DNA of 32,866 nt from an uncultured Bacteroides sp. GTDB lineage: Bacteria > Bacteroidota > Bacteroidia > Bacteroidales > Bacteroidaceae. The notes under the pieces are model-generated. The model was not told the DNA's origin. It saw only the letters and a program-made list of their open reading frames with translations, and did no database searches. The position numbers were made by a program, and so were the translations under genes. Of the stretch, positions 1 to 7,908 are shown in pieces. The DNA lies in assembly GCA_947074195.1 (NCBI GenBank), contig CAMTOS010000027.1, forward strand, positions 1 to 32,866. Direction: 5' to 3'. The first letter of the stretch is position 1; every line of letters starts with the position of its first letter.

Positions 1-682
1 ACGTATCACTTTTCTGGCTGGCTGGTGGAGTGATTCGCTCTTTCGAAGAGAAGAAAGAAATGACCAAAAATACAAAACCGATGGAGGCAAACAAGCTGAT
101 GGTGCAAAGCCAGCCGTGACTTTTATCATCGCCATCAGAGAATTTACTTACCAATGGCAGTGTTAATCCCTGAACGACAAATTGTGCAATGGTTGCAGCA
201 ATAAAACGGATAGATGTAATACTGGTTCGCTCTTTAATATCACTGGTCATTACACCACCAAGAGATGCATAAGGCGTGTTATTAAAAGAGTATAATGTCA
301 TCAGCAGTGTATAAGAAATTGTAGCGTACAAGGCCACCATTCCTTTTTCCTGAATATGTGGATTGTAGAAAGCCAGCACATAGAATACCATGAACGGTAG
401 TGCAGTCCATAACACCCAGGGACGATACTTACCCCAACGGGTTTTAGTGCGGTCAGACATTAATCCGACTGCCGGGTCCACAAAGGCATCTACCACACGC
501 GCAATCAGCATGACACTACCTGCAATAGCACCTTCCAGACCAAAAATATCGGTATAGAATTTTGTCTGATAGATCATCATCATCTGGAAAACGAAGTTCG
601 CCGAACAGTCGCCTAAACTATAACCGATTTTTTCGGCCATAGATACTTTCTGACTCAAAATATTCACACTATTTGTTTTCAT
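1..682 (-). CDS. GPH-family MFS sugar:cation symporter, C-terminally cut by window edge
   Basis: An inner-membrane symporter that probably imports the (oligo)saccharide released by the neighbouring enzymes. I read 227 residues from the ATG at 682-680 to the window edge; the C-terminal half lies outside. The N-terminus begins MKTNSVNILSQKVSMAEKIG and the segments seen are strongly hydrophobic, as expected for the first half of a 12-helix transporter. The clearest family mark is the cytoplasmic loop with D-P-x-x-G-x-x-x-DRT-x-T-RWGKYRPW, typical of the glycoside-pentoside-hexuronide (MelB/XynB-like) family. The start lies 14 nt after the stop of the esterase gene, so it is the last visible gene of the PUL operon. 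Family is fairly sure. Substrate (xylose, xylobiose or a decorated oligomer) is inferred from context only. Confidence 0.87.
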   Translation of the reverse strand, partial: MKTNSVNILSQKVSMAEKIGYSLGDCSANFVFQMMMIYQTKFYTDIFGLEGAIAGSVMLIARVVDAFVDPAVGLMSDRTKTRWGKYRPWVLWTALPFMVFYVLAFYNPHIQEKGMVALYATISYTLLMTLYSFNNTPYASLGGVMTSDIKERTSITSIRFIAATIAQFVVQGLTLPLVSKFSDGDDKSHGWLCTISLFASIGFVFLVISFFSSKERITPPASQKSDT

Positions 683-696
683 GGTGTTATCGGTAT

Positions 697-2361
697 TTAT
701 TGATTCTCCAAAACTTTCGCAGCAACTCGTTGCCCCGGCGTTTTTTTGTCTAACGGATGTATATCGTTCCATTCTCCTGTATCGCTATTAGTTATTAAAT
801 ATGTATTTTCATTTGTCTCGGCTACTTTGGCTTGTATGGCACGCATTTCTGCCCATGCGGGTCGTGCCGGATTATCGGGTTCCAGAAAATCGGCAAGTTC
901 CACAATGTAGAATGGCAGAGTAGGGTTGTCGAAAGTTTTGCGCCAGTCGGCAATCATTTTGCTCAGTAAAGAAGTATATTCATTTCGTGTAGAAACATTT
1001 GATTCTCCCTGATACCATATAACTCCATCAATTGCTAAATTCTTCAGAGGTGCAATCATGGCATTATATAAACCAACGGGTTTATAGCAAAAGAACATCA
1101 TTCCAGGCGCCTGTGGCATAGGTGTACCGAGACGGTATTTCCAGTTACCTGTCAGATCGATTTCTCCATTACTACCGATAAGTTTATAAGGTTTATCGTG
1201 CACAACTTTAGCAGCACCATTATTACTTATTATCCGCATGGTAATATTGTTTTTACCTTCTTTGAGTAATCCGGCAGGTACATTATAAATGCGCGGAGGA
1301 TACTGATAGCTTGTAGTGCCGACAAAAACGCCGTTTACATATACAGAATCGGCATCGATAATATACCCCAGTCTGAGCGTAGCATCTTCATTACTCCAGT
1401 CTGCGGTTAAATCGATATCCTTGCGAAACCAGTGTGAACCGTTGATGGGATTCAGTCCGTTGTTATTCCAGTCGGTGCTGAACAGATCTTTATTCTCCCA
1501 TGTACTATCATCATAATCCTTCGCATACCATGGAGTCGATTCATGCAATCCGGGATCTCCTTTATACAGTGTATTATTCCAATGCATAAAGTTTTGTGAT
1601 TCTAACTGCTTGATCTGTCTCAGATAATCATCATTCTCATATAGGCGTTTCTCATTGAGATAATAAGGATAATCAGCCAGTGATTCTTCGCTTATCCACG
1701 ACTGAACAGGAGTGCCTCCCCAGCTTGCATTGATCAGTCCAACAGGAACATTGCTCTTCTCAATCAGACTCTTTGCAAAGAAATAAGCAATGGCAGAGAA
1801 ATTTGGTACATTCTCCTGATTTAGCCCTTTCCAGCCTGTTGCAGACACATCACTTTGTGGTTCATGAAAATTAAATTCTTTCGGGATAATGATATGGCGA
1901 ATCTTCTCATTATTATAAGTTGTAATCTCTTCCTGAAACGCTTCGGCAACACGTCTTACCGGAAGTTCCATGTTCGATTGGCCCGAACAGAGAAATACAT
2001 CTCCGATATAAATATCATTCAATACCTGATCATTGATTTGCATGATATAAGGACCACCCGGTTTTAAAGGGGGTAATGCAACCTCCCATGAACCATCCGC
2101 ATTGGTTACAGTGGAAAATCTACTCTTAACTTTTCCACCCTTAACTGCGGTGGGAGATGCATTCCCTTTAAATGTGACCTCAATCACTTCCCCTTTATCT
2201 GCAGTACCCCATATTTTCAATGGCTTTTCGCGTTGCAAAACCATGCCGTCAGAGAGTATGACAGGTAGCTTTACTTTCGCTTCGGCTAAAGAACAACAGA
2301 ACAGCAGAGCAGTAATCAACCCTATAATTTGTTTGTTTTTAGTTCTCTTCATAAATCGCAT
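697..2361 (-). CDS. SGNH-type acetylesterase (sialate O-acetylesterase-like family), probable acetylxylan esterase
   Basis: A secreted or periplasmic carbohydrate O-acetylesterase. The 554-residue protein has a signal peptide (better begun at Met4, 2352, than Met1). An N-terminal beta domain is followed by the nucleophile block SGQSNM (Ser129), SWGGTP near residue 213, a GH2-like jelly-roll insert at about 275-385, VIWYQGESN near 447-455 and the catalytic DIHP block (Asp533, His535). Its ATG directly abuts the TAA of the GH35 gene, so the two are probably translationally coupled. Homologues are often labelled sialate O-acetylesterase, but no sialic acid genes are present; beside GH10 and GH35, removal of acetyl groups from xylo-oligosaccharides is more likely. 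It ends only about 20 residues after the catalytic His. Many PUL homologues, as I recall them, carry a further C-terminal beta domain. Confidence 0.82.
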   Translation of the reverse strand: MRFMKRTKNKQIIGLITALLFCCSLAEAKVKLPVILSDGMVLQREKPLKIWGTADKGEVIEVTFKGNASPTAVKGGKVKSRFSTVTNADGSWEVALPPLKPGGPYIMQINDQVLNDIYIGDVFLCSGQSNMELPVRRVAEAFQEEITTYNNEKIRHIIIPKEFNFHEPQSDVSATGWKGLNQENVPNFSAIAYFFAKSLIEKSNVPVGLINASWGGTPVQSWISEESLADYPYYLNEKRLYENDDYLRQIKQLESQNFMHWNNTLYKGDPGLHESTPWYAKDYDDSTWENKDLFSTDWNNNGLNPINGSHWFRKDIDLTADWSNEDATLRLGYIIDADSVYVNGVFVGTTSYQYPPRIYNVPAGLLKEGKNNITMRIISNNGAAKVVHDKPYKLIGSNGEIDLTGNWKYRLGTPMPQAPGMMFFCYKPVGLYNAMIAPLKNLAIDGVIWYQGESNVSTRNEYTSLLSKMIADWRKTFDNPTLPFYIVELADFLEPDNPARPAWAEMRAIQAKVAETNENTYLITNSDTGEWNDIHPLDKKTPGQRVAAKVLENQ

Positions 2362-4089
2362 TTATTTATATTCGTATAATTTAATATGTAATGTCTGATA
2401 TTCGCCTACCGGAATGCGAACGTGACGTCCCTGATGAGTCTGATCTCCGTTGAGGCGGCGTACATAGTTTAGGCTGCCATCTTTTTCAACGTTAACTTCA
2501 TCTACTGAACCGATTCCGATTCTTGAACTGCCTTTCCAACCGTTTTGTACCGATTGGTTCTCATCATTTAAAGAACCGCTTTCGGCAAACCCGTCCTCGC
2601 CTAATTGTTTACGTTGCAAAAGCATGGCTTCATCTTTACCGGCAAATTCAACAACAACACCATTACCGGCAAGGATATATTCCATTGGATTGAGTTCTAT
2701 CAGAATAGCACCACCTTCCGGCCAGATACTTCCATCAGTTGCACGTGCATCCCAGGGTAATGTAAAGTAATGGCGTGCCTGAATCTGCATATTGTCTTTA
2801 GAGATAATTCTCTCTTTATTTTCCTGATCGAATAGTAATCCATTCATAGTTCCTTTTCCCTGGTTAGAAATAATTAAGGGCATAAGTTCATTGAGCTTAG
2901 CATATCCTCTGACCAAAGAGTTTTGCGAATCATCAGAGCCATCTTCGATAGAAAAAGGACTGATGCCAAGTGCATCGTGTTCGCCAAATACATAGAAAGC
3001 ACGTACCCCATTGTTATCACACAGACGTGTTTCAGGAATAAACAGAGGATTGTTAGGGAGTTTATATTGAGCCGTCCAGTCTGCGAAACCAGTATCGTAG
3101 ATGTCGGGTGCTAAAAAGTCGATAGCAGGGGCACCACATTGCCATACATCAATAAGATGAGCCAGCGGACCGGCGGATGGATATTCTCCGGGTTTGCGGT
3201 TGCGGCTGTTCATGGCAGCATTTACAAAGAGTGGTACATCATAAATATTTCTTGCTTCCTGAGCAAGCTGTTCAACATAGCAGGCATATTGCCATGCCAT
3301 AAAAAGTTCGTCGGTATACAGATCATTCCCGAAAATTTCCGTCCATGATCCTTTTGTTTTGAATCCTTTTTCACCCCATTTTGCCAGCATAGCAGGATGC
3401 AGATTCTTTTTATTTTTTTGCAGATAATCCATTAATTGCTGTGAAACCTGCGATTGAAAAGCCTTATTGGCTTCTTTAGAATAATCGCGGGCATCTTCCA
3501 GCATCCCGATTTCATTCTCAATCTGAACCATGATAACTGTCTCATTGTCTTTGTCGGCCTGAGCCACATAGTTCATCCATTGAGTAAAAGCTTTCTTATC
3601 AGCCTGCAAAACATTATTTGAAAAAGCACTGGCAATCTCAAGTGGTTTGCCATCTTTTGTATAAGCTCGCGGATATTTCTTATAATCTTCTTTAAACCAG
3701 AGTGGGGCATAACAACTCATTGAGTTTTTCCATGCACCAAACCAAAGGAATATCACTTTTAAATTGTTGTCACGAGCCTGATCTAAGATTTTCTGAGTTA
3801 ATGTGAAATCAAAATTGCCTTCTGATGGTTCTGTTAAATCCCAGTATATTGGTACCAACACTGTGTTCAGTCCCATTCGTTCCAGTTTAGGAAAGATTTG
3901 TTCAATATCAGCATTGCAGGAAGCCGAAGAGTTTCCAAGTTCGCCACCAAGAATAAGGAAAGGCTGATTGTCTACGATTAACTGTGTAGCTGTTCCTTGT
4001 TTCTTAAGTGTACTTTTTTGTGCTGATAATGGAAGTGTTAGTATTAGCAATAAGAGGATATAAAAGACTTTGTTTATCATAATATGCAA
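2362..4089 (-). CDS. GH35-type glycoside hydrolase with DUF5597-like C-terminus
   Basis: A 575-residue exo-acting glycosidase, probably a beta-galactosidase that trims side chains of imported oligosaccharides. A signal peptide (MINKVFYILLLLILTLPLSA, from Met4 at 4080) points to the periplasm. The (beta/alpha)8 barrel runs from about residue 35 to 385 and opens with the ILGGELGNSSAS block shared with xyloglucan-type GH35 enzymes. The acid/base is predicted as Glu193 in QIENEIG and the nucleophile as Glu353 in FIPETR. The remaining C-terminal beta part resembles DUF5597. The gene follows GH10 after 73 nt containing a perfect hairpin and is fused head to tail with the esterase. Galactosyl side chains occur on complex glucuronoarabinoxylans and on xyloglucan, so substrate is open. 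Family call is firm; specificity is inferred. Confidence 0.83.
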   Translation of the reverse strand: MHIMINKVFYILLLLILTLPLSAQKSTLKKQGTATQLIVDNQPFLILGGELGNSSASCNADIEQIFPKLERMGLNTVLVPIYWDLTEPSEGNFDFTLTQKILDQARDNNLKVIFLWFGAWKNSMSCYAPLWFKEDYKKYPRAYTKDGKPLEIASAFSNNVLQADKKAFTQWMNYVAQADKDNETVIMVQIENEIGMLEDARDYSKEANKAFQSQVSQQLMDYLQKNKKNLHPAMLAKWGEKGFKTKGSWTEIFGNDLYTDELFMAWQYACYVEQLAQEARNIYDVPLFVNAAMNSRNRKPGEYPSAGPLAHLIDVWQCGAPAIDFLAPDIYDTGFADWTAQYKLPNNPLFIPETRLCDNNGVRAFYVFGEHDALGISPFSIEDGSDDSQNSLVRGYAKLNELMPLIISNQGKGTMNGLLFDQENKERIISKDNMQIQARHYFTLPWDARATDGSIWPEGGAILIELNPMEYILAGNGVVVEFAGKDEAMLLQRKQLGEDGFAESGSLNDENQSVQNGWKGSSRIGIGSVDEVNVEKDGSLNYVRRLNGDQTHQGRHVRIPVGEYQTLHIKLYEYK

Positions 4090-4102
4090 TTTTGTTTTTT
4101 GG

Positions 4103-4138
4103 AAGAGAAAAGGTCTGTATAGAAAGACCTTTTCTCTT
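4103..4138 (-). promoter_or_regulatory. Perfect 14-bp hairpin between GH10 and GH35 genes
   Basis: Arms at 4103-4116 and 4125-4138 are exact reverse complements with an 8-nt loop. In the minus-strand transcript the hairpin is followed by an A-rich stretch, not a U tract, so it is not a standard intrinsic terminator. It could protect the 3' end of the susC-to-GH10 part of the message, mark a processing site or attenuate expression of the downstream genes. Confidence 0.6.
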
Positions 4139-4162
4139 TAGGAACATTATAATTTAGTTGTT

Positions 4163-6475
4163 TTATTCTTCAGTCTCAGTTTCTTCTTCATCATCAGAAG
4201 TATAAGCATTCTGCCAGTCGTCACCTGTGAAGTCTTCACTAATATCTCTGCCGGCTATACCATCGCAAACTCCTTTATAAGCATGTTTGCGGCCATAGTT
4301 TGCATCGAAGATATTTGGTGCATCATCAGGCAACCAGTATTCATGTTCGCGTTTATGGTCAGTTAATGTCCAGATAGTAATACCATCCTGCTGTGCAGTC
4401 GGAACATTTTCGCGGAATGAATCGAATACCATTTGATAAACTTCTGCCTGAAGCTCAAGTTGTGAAGCTGATGGAGATGCTGTTTTCAATGTCACATCAA
4501 GTTCTGTAACACGAACACGTTTACCTGTTGCAGCCATTGTTTTAAACATTGCATCCACCTGAGCTCTGGTAATACTTGTGGCATTGATATGCATCTGTGT
4601 ACCGATACCATCTACCGTTTGACCATTGTTTTCGATATATTGTACGAACTCAATCAAGGCAGCCAGTTTATTCGGATTCGTTTCCAGATTATAATCATTC
4701 ACCCAAAGTGTGGTACCTGCAGGCGCATAACGACGTGCATATTCAAATGCTTTGGTTGCATATTCCTGACCGATATAATAGCCCCAGTAGAAGTGATCAT
4801 CGGCCCAGTTTAGATTCAAACCATTATCTTCAACCGGATGAGTGTCAGGATCTACACCATCGCCGTTACTCATGAAGTTACCATTAATACCACGCCATTG
4901 ACAGTTGTCAGTAATAGGTTCGTTAATCACATCCCATGCCTGAATGCGACTGCCTACATGGTCTAACATTCCTTTAATCCAATACTCCATGGCACCAAGA
5001 AGAATCTCTTTCTTTTCTTCAGGAGTTTTGTATTTATAAGTTACACCACCCGCACGGGTTTCTACAGCAGCAGGTTCTATCACTTCACCGAACATGATAT
5101 TATCGATATAATAAACACCGGCTACTTTGCCGAAATTAATACAAAGTCTGTCCATACCTTCCTGTGTGCAGGTGAATTCACCTTCTATCGGAATCCATTG
5201 ATCAATAACAGTTTCGGCACTTACATATCCCTGGCCACTATACGATGATGAATTTTGCACCTGGAATGTGAAGTCAGGATTGATAGCAGTAGCTTTAACC
5301 ATAGCAGAATACATATAAGTCTTGCCAATGGTAAGAGGTTCTGGAAGACCATAGGCAGTCTGAGCACTCCATGAATCAGCATCGGTTGGATTTGTCATCA
5401 CCATACAATAATCACTGTTATAACCTTCGCCTAATTCAGAAATCTCTCGGGTAGAATTATTACCCCATCCACCCCATGAATTGAGTGTACCATCTTCGAA
5501 CTTGCCATCGGCACCAAGAATATTGATCATTCGCTCTTCAATCTTCTTACCGAATTTGAAATTGTCAATATAATAATCACCGGCAATAGCACCAAAGTTG
5601 ATCAGAATACGATTTACCTCACCGGTACATTCGAATTCATGCTGACAAAGAATCCAGGATTCACCTACATCGAAAGTATTGTATCCATGCTGATTACCAT
5701 AGTTATCGCTATTCTGTACCTGAACCTGAAGACTACCAGCCGGTGAAGTCGATTTTGCCATAAACTGGAACACATAAGTGGCACCTACTTCAAGATAGTT
5801 CGTCATATCCCAGGCAGCCTGTGCACTCCATGAACTGGCATCCGTAGGATTTGTCAGGATCATACAATAACCACCTTCATAACCTTCGCCATAATCGGAT
5901 ATTCTTCTCGAAGAACCATTTCCCCATGAACCCCAACCATTAAGTGTACCATCTTCGAAATCAGAATTGGTGATGATATTCTCGCAAACATCATCAGGAT
6001 CGGCTTCAATGATGATTTCAGGCGAAATAATCGATTTCAGATAAGCTTGCTTTTGTTGTGTATGCCAGATGAAGTTGTGTCCGTAGACTTTCATATCAGC
6101 CGGTAGGGCATACAGGAAATCATCAATCTTATCAAAACTGAGATCACCATTGGTTTTTACGACTGAATGGTGTTTCATGGCATTTCCGGTAGTAATCATC
6201 TGAAAATTGTCATCAGTTACTTTGCGGTAAGCAGCATCACTGATATACAGATCTGCTCCCAGACCAACACCTAATGTCATATGAGGCGTATATTGTGCCA
6301 CATATTCTTTAATGAATTTATAGTTAGCCAGCTTTTCTTTCAGAGAAAGTGGAATATCAGACATGTCAATATCATAATGTCCATCGGGTGTTCCCCATTC
6401 CATTTTATCGTCATAGCAACTACCTAATAATAGTGCACTTGCTAAAACAGGATATATAAGTTTATTTAGTTTCAT
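4163..6475 (-). CDS. GH10 endo-beta-1,4-xylanase, surface lipoprotein, catalytic domain interrupted by two CBM4_9/CBM22-like modules
   Basis: Cuts the xylan backbone at the cell surface to make oligosaccharides for SusCD. The 770-residue protein has a lipoprotein signal ending LLLGSC (Cys20), followed by YDD, an acidic stretch typical of Bacteroidetes surface export. GH10 begins at about residue 45 (YGHNFIWHTQ at 131-140), is interrupted at about 160-470, then resumes with the acid/base Glu519 in DVINEP and nucleophile Glu658 in RVTELD. The insertion consists of two related beta-sandwich modules, about 165-312 and 317-467. The protein ends in an acidic DDEEETETEE tail. Insertion of CBMs into GH10 at this place is known from Bacteroides and Prevotella xylan loci. 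The gene lies 26 nt after the glycan-binding protein gene. Function is well supported; module family numbers are less sure. Confidence 0.93.
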   Translation of the reverse strand: MKLNKLIYPVLASALLLGSCYDDKMEWGTPDGHYDIDMSDIPLSLKEKLANYKFIKEYVAQYTPHMTLGVGLGADLYISDAAYRKVTDDNFQMITTGNAMKHHSVVKTNGDLSFDKIDDFLYALPADMKVYGHNFIWHTQQKQAYLKSIISPEIIIEADPDDVCENIITNSDFEDGTLNGWGSWGNGSSRRISDYGEGYEGGYCMILTNPTDASSWSAQAAWDMTNYLEVGATYVFQFMAKSTSPAGSLQVQVQNSDNYGNQHGYNTFDVGESWILCQHEFECTGEVNRILINFGAIAGDYYIDNFKFGKKIEERMINILGADGKFEDGTLNSWGGWGNNSTREISELGEGYNSDYCMVMTNPTDADSWSAQTAYGLPEPLTIGKTYMYSAMVKATAINPDFTFQVQNSSSYSGQGYVSAETVIDQWIPIEGEFTCTQEGMDRLCINFGKVAGVYYIDNIMFGEVIEPAAVETRAGGVTYKYKTPEEKKEILLGAMEYWIKGMLDHVGSRIQAWDVINEPITDNCQWRGINGNFMSNGDGVDPDTHPVEDNGLNLNWADDHFYWGYYIGQEYATKAFEYARRYAPAGTTLWVNDYNLETNPNKLAALIEFVQYIENNGQTVDGIGTQMHINATSITRAQVDAMFKTMAATGKRVRVTELDVTLKTASPSASQLELQAEVYQMVFDSFRENVPTAQQDGITIWTLTDHKREHEYWLPDDAPNIFDANYGRKHAYKGVCDGIAGRDISEDFTGDDWQNAYTSDDEEETETEE
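5075..5983 (-). repeat. Internal duplication encoding two tandem carbohydrate-binding modules in the GH10 gene
   Basis: Residues 165-312 and 317-467 align along their length. Shared blocks include FEDGTLN-W-WGN, GEGY, a TNPTDA-SWSAQ block, QVQNS, INFG and YYIDN-FG. Both copies keep the aromatic and Gln/Asn pattern, so both may bind glycan. The copies have diverged enough that recent unequal crossing-over is unlikely. Confidence 0.85.
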
Positions 6476-6501
6476 AAGTATTTCTTATTATCAGATTATA
6501 A

Positions 6502-7896
6502 TTAATTGCTCTCTTCATCATTGAAATCAGATACAGCCACTCTTTCGCAAGGCACGATACGCCAGTTGTCCAGATAGATTTTCGGTCCGGTAAACATGGT
6601 AGCAGTTACGCTTACACCGCCATAAGTGAAATCATTATTTACGAATCCGATACCAAAGTTGCGGTAATTTGCAGCAAGACGATCTTCTACCACATTCTGG
6701 AAAGTTGGTGCTATTGCTTCACTATCTTCCAGCTGTTTTTTATAGTAACCAAATTCGCTAAAAGGAATCGTAACTGTAACCCAGCCATCAGTTTTGAATG
6801 GAGTAATTGTACCTTCTTTAATGTAAGGAACATAAAAAGCAGTGCGTCCACCATCATCATCTGAACCGATACCAAGGAAGTTATAACTATTATAAAGTAC
6901 TACCTGCAAATAGCCACAGTTTCCCCATGCTTCAGGAACACAAACATCAAACTGTAAGGCAACTTCATTCAGTGAAGTCATTTCAGGAATGAAAGTGTAC
7001 ATTCTGCTCCAGTCATCATCATCATTATCGTTTCCGGCAGTCCAGCACTCAGTAACACGTGTCTTACCTGCAGCTACTCCGATTTCTAAAAGACGATCGG
7101 GTACAATTTGCACACATTTGCCACGTCCGCTATTCATAGGATCATCTACCAGGTCATCTGCATTAATCATTGAACCATTTTCACTCCAGCCCCAATAACC
7201 CTGTGAACCCTGTCCATCGAAATTGAGTACCATACAATTGATATAATTAAAATACGGAGCAGTAGCAGCAGTACCATTGGCACCTTCTGAATAGATAGAA
7301 CCACCTTCTGAAATGCCTGATGGCATTATGAACGAATACCATTCTCCATCTTCGTCACTCTCAATACTTGTTATTTCTGTTCCACCGGGCAAAGTCACCT
7401 TCACAGTTTCGTGTAGTCCGGCTCCCGATACAATCACTTTTTCTCCGGCCATAGGCAGTGTATTACTAATACTTGTAGCCGATGGCGATGCTGCACGGAT
7501 AATGAATGGATAAGTAGTTTCTGTTCCCGATTTCACAAAACGAATGGTGTTGCGAACATTATCCGCCGCTTCGATTACCGGTGTCTTATCGCTGACATTT
7601 AACAGCATAGAAGTGTTGGTAACATAAGCCAGATTAAAATAAGTATCATACCCGTTGATATAAATTTTCTTCACTCCGGTAAAGCCTTTTCCTTCAATAC
7701 GGATCAATTGACCAAGACGGGCGAAATCTACAGGACGATCTGGCACTACTGATTTATAATCTTCCAGATAGATTTGTTTTACCTCAACCTCTGTTGTATC
7801 GTGTGTATCATCATCATTGCACGAAGTCCAACTCATGCCGGCAATCAGTGCAAGAAGAATCAGTTTGATATATCTTATATTTTTCATAATAATCAT
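6502..7896 (-). CDS. Surface glycan-binding lipoprotein (SusE/F-position, IPT/TIG repeats plus C-terminal glycan-binding domain)
   Basis: A 464-residue non-catalytic lipoprotein that probably captures xylan on the outer surface and passes it to SusCD. The signal peptide ends in SWTSC with Cys26 (Cys23 if translation starts at Met4, 7887), followed by NDDD, which fits the acidic surface-export signal. Two Ig-like IPT/TIG modules at about 55-135 and 136-218 act as spacers; the LIRIEGKGF and KVIVSGAGL strands mark them. The C-terminal 240 residues are rich in Trp, Tyr and Asp, and resemble the binding domain of SGBP-B proteins of xylan and xyloglucan loci. It sits 12 nt after SusD and 26 nt before the GH10 gene, the usual SusC-SusD-SGBP-GH10 order. 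Binding specificity cannot be read from sequence. Confidence 0.85.
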   Translation of the reverse strand: MIIMKNIRYIKLILLALIAGMSWTSCNDDDTHDTTEVEVKQIYLEDYKSVVPDRPVDFARLGQLIRIEGKGFTGVKKIYINGYDTYFNLAYVTNTSMLLNVSDKTPVIEAADNVRNTIRFVKSGTETTYPFIIRAASPSATSISNTLPMAGEKVIVSGAGLHETVKVTLPGGTEITSIESDEDGEWYSFIMPSGISEGGSIYSEGANGTAATAPYFNYINCMVLNFDGQGSQGYWGWSENGSMINADDLVDDPMNSGRGKCVQIVPDRLLEIGVAAGKTRVTECWTAGNDNDDDDWSRMYTFIPEMTSLNEVALQFDVCVPEAWGNCGYLQVVLYNSYNFLGIGSDDDGGRTAFYVPYIKEGTITPFKTDGWVTVTIPFSEFGYYKKQLEDSEAIAPTFQNVVEDRLAANYRNFGIGFVNNDFTYGGVSVTATMFTGPKIYLDNWRIVPCERVAVSDFNDEESN

Positions 7897-7908
7897 TCTG
7901 TTAAAAGA

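Noticed and set aside
697..2361. Sialic acid utilisation gene
   Set aside because: The family name suggests it, but no neuraminidase, lyase or sialic acid transporter is nearby; the context is xylan.
4103..4138. Intrinsic terminator of the GH10 gene
   Set aside because: No U tract follows the stem in the minus-strand RNA; T-rich sequence lies on the wrong side. Kept as a hairpin of unknown role.
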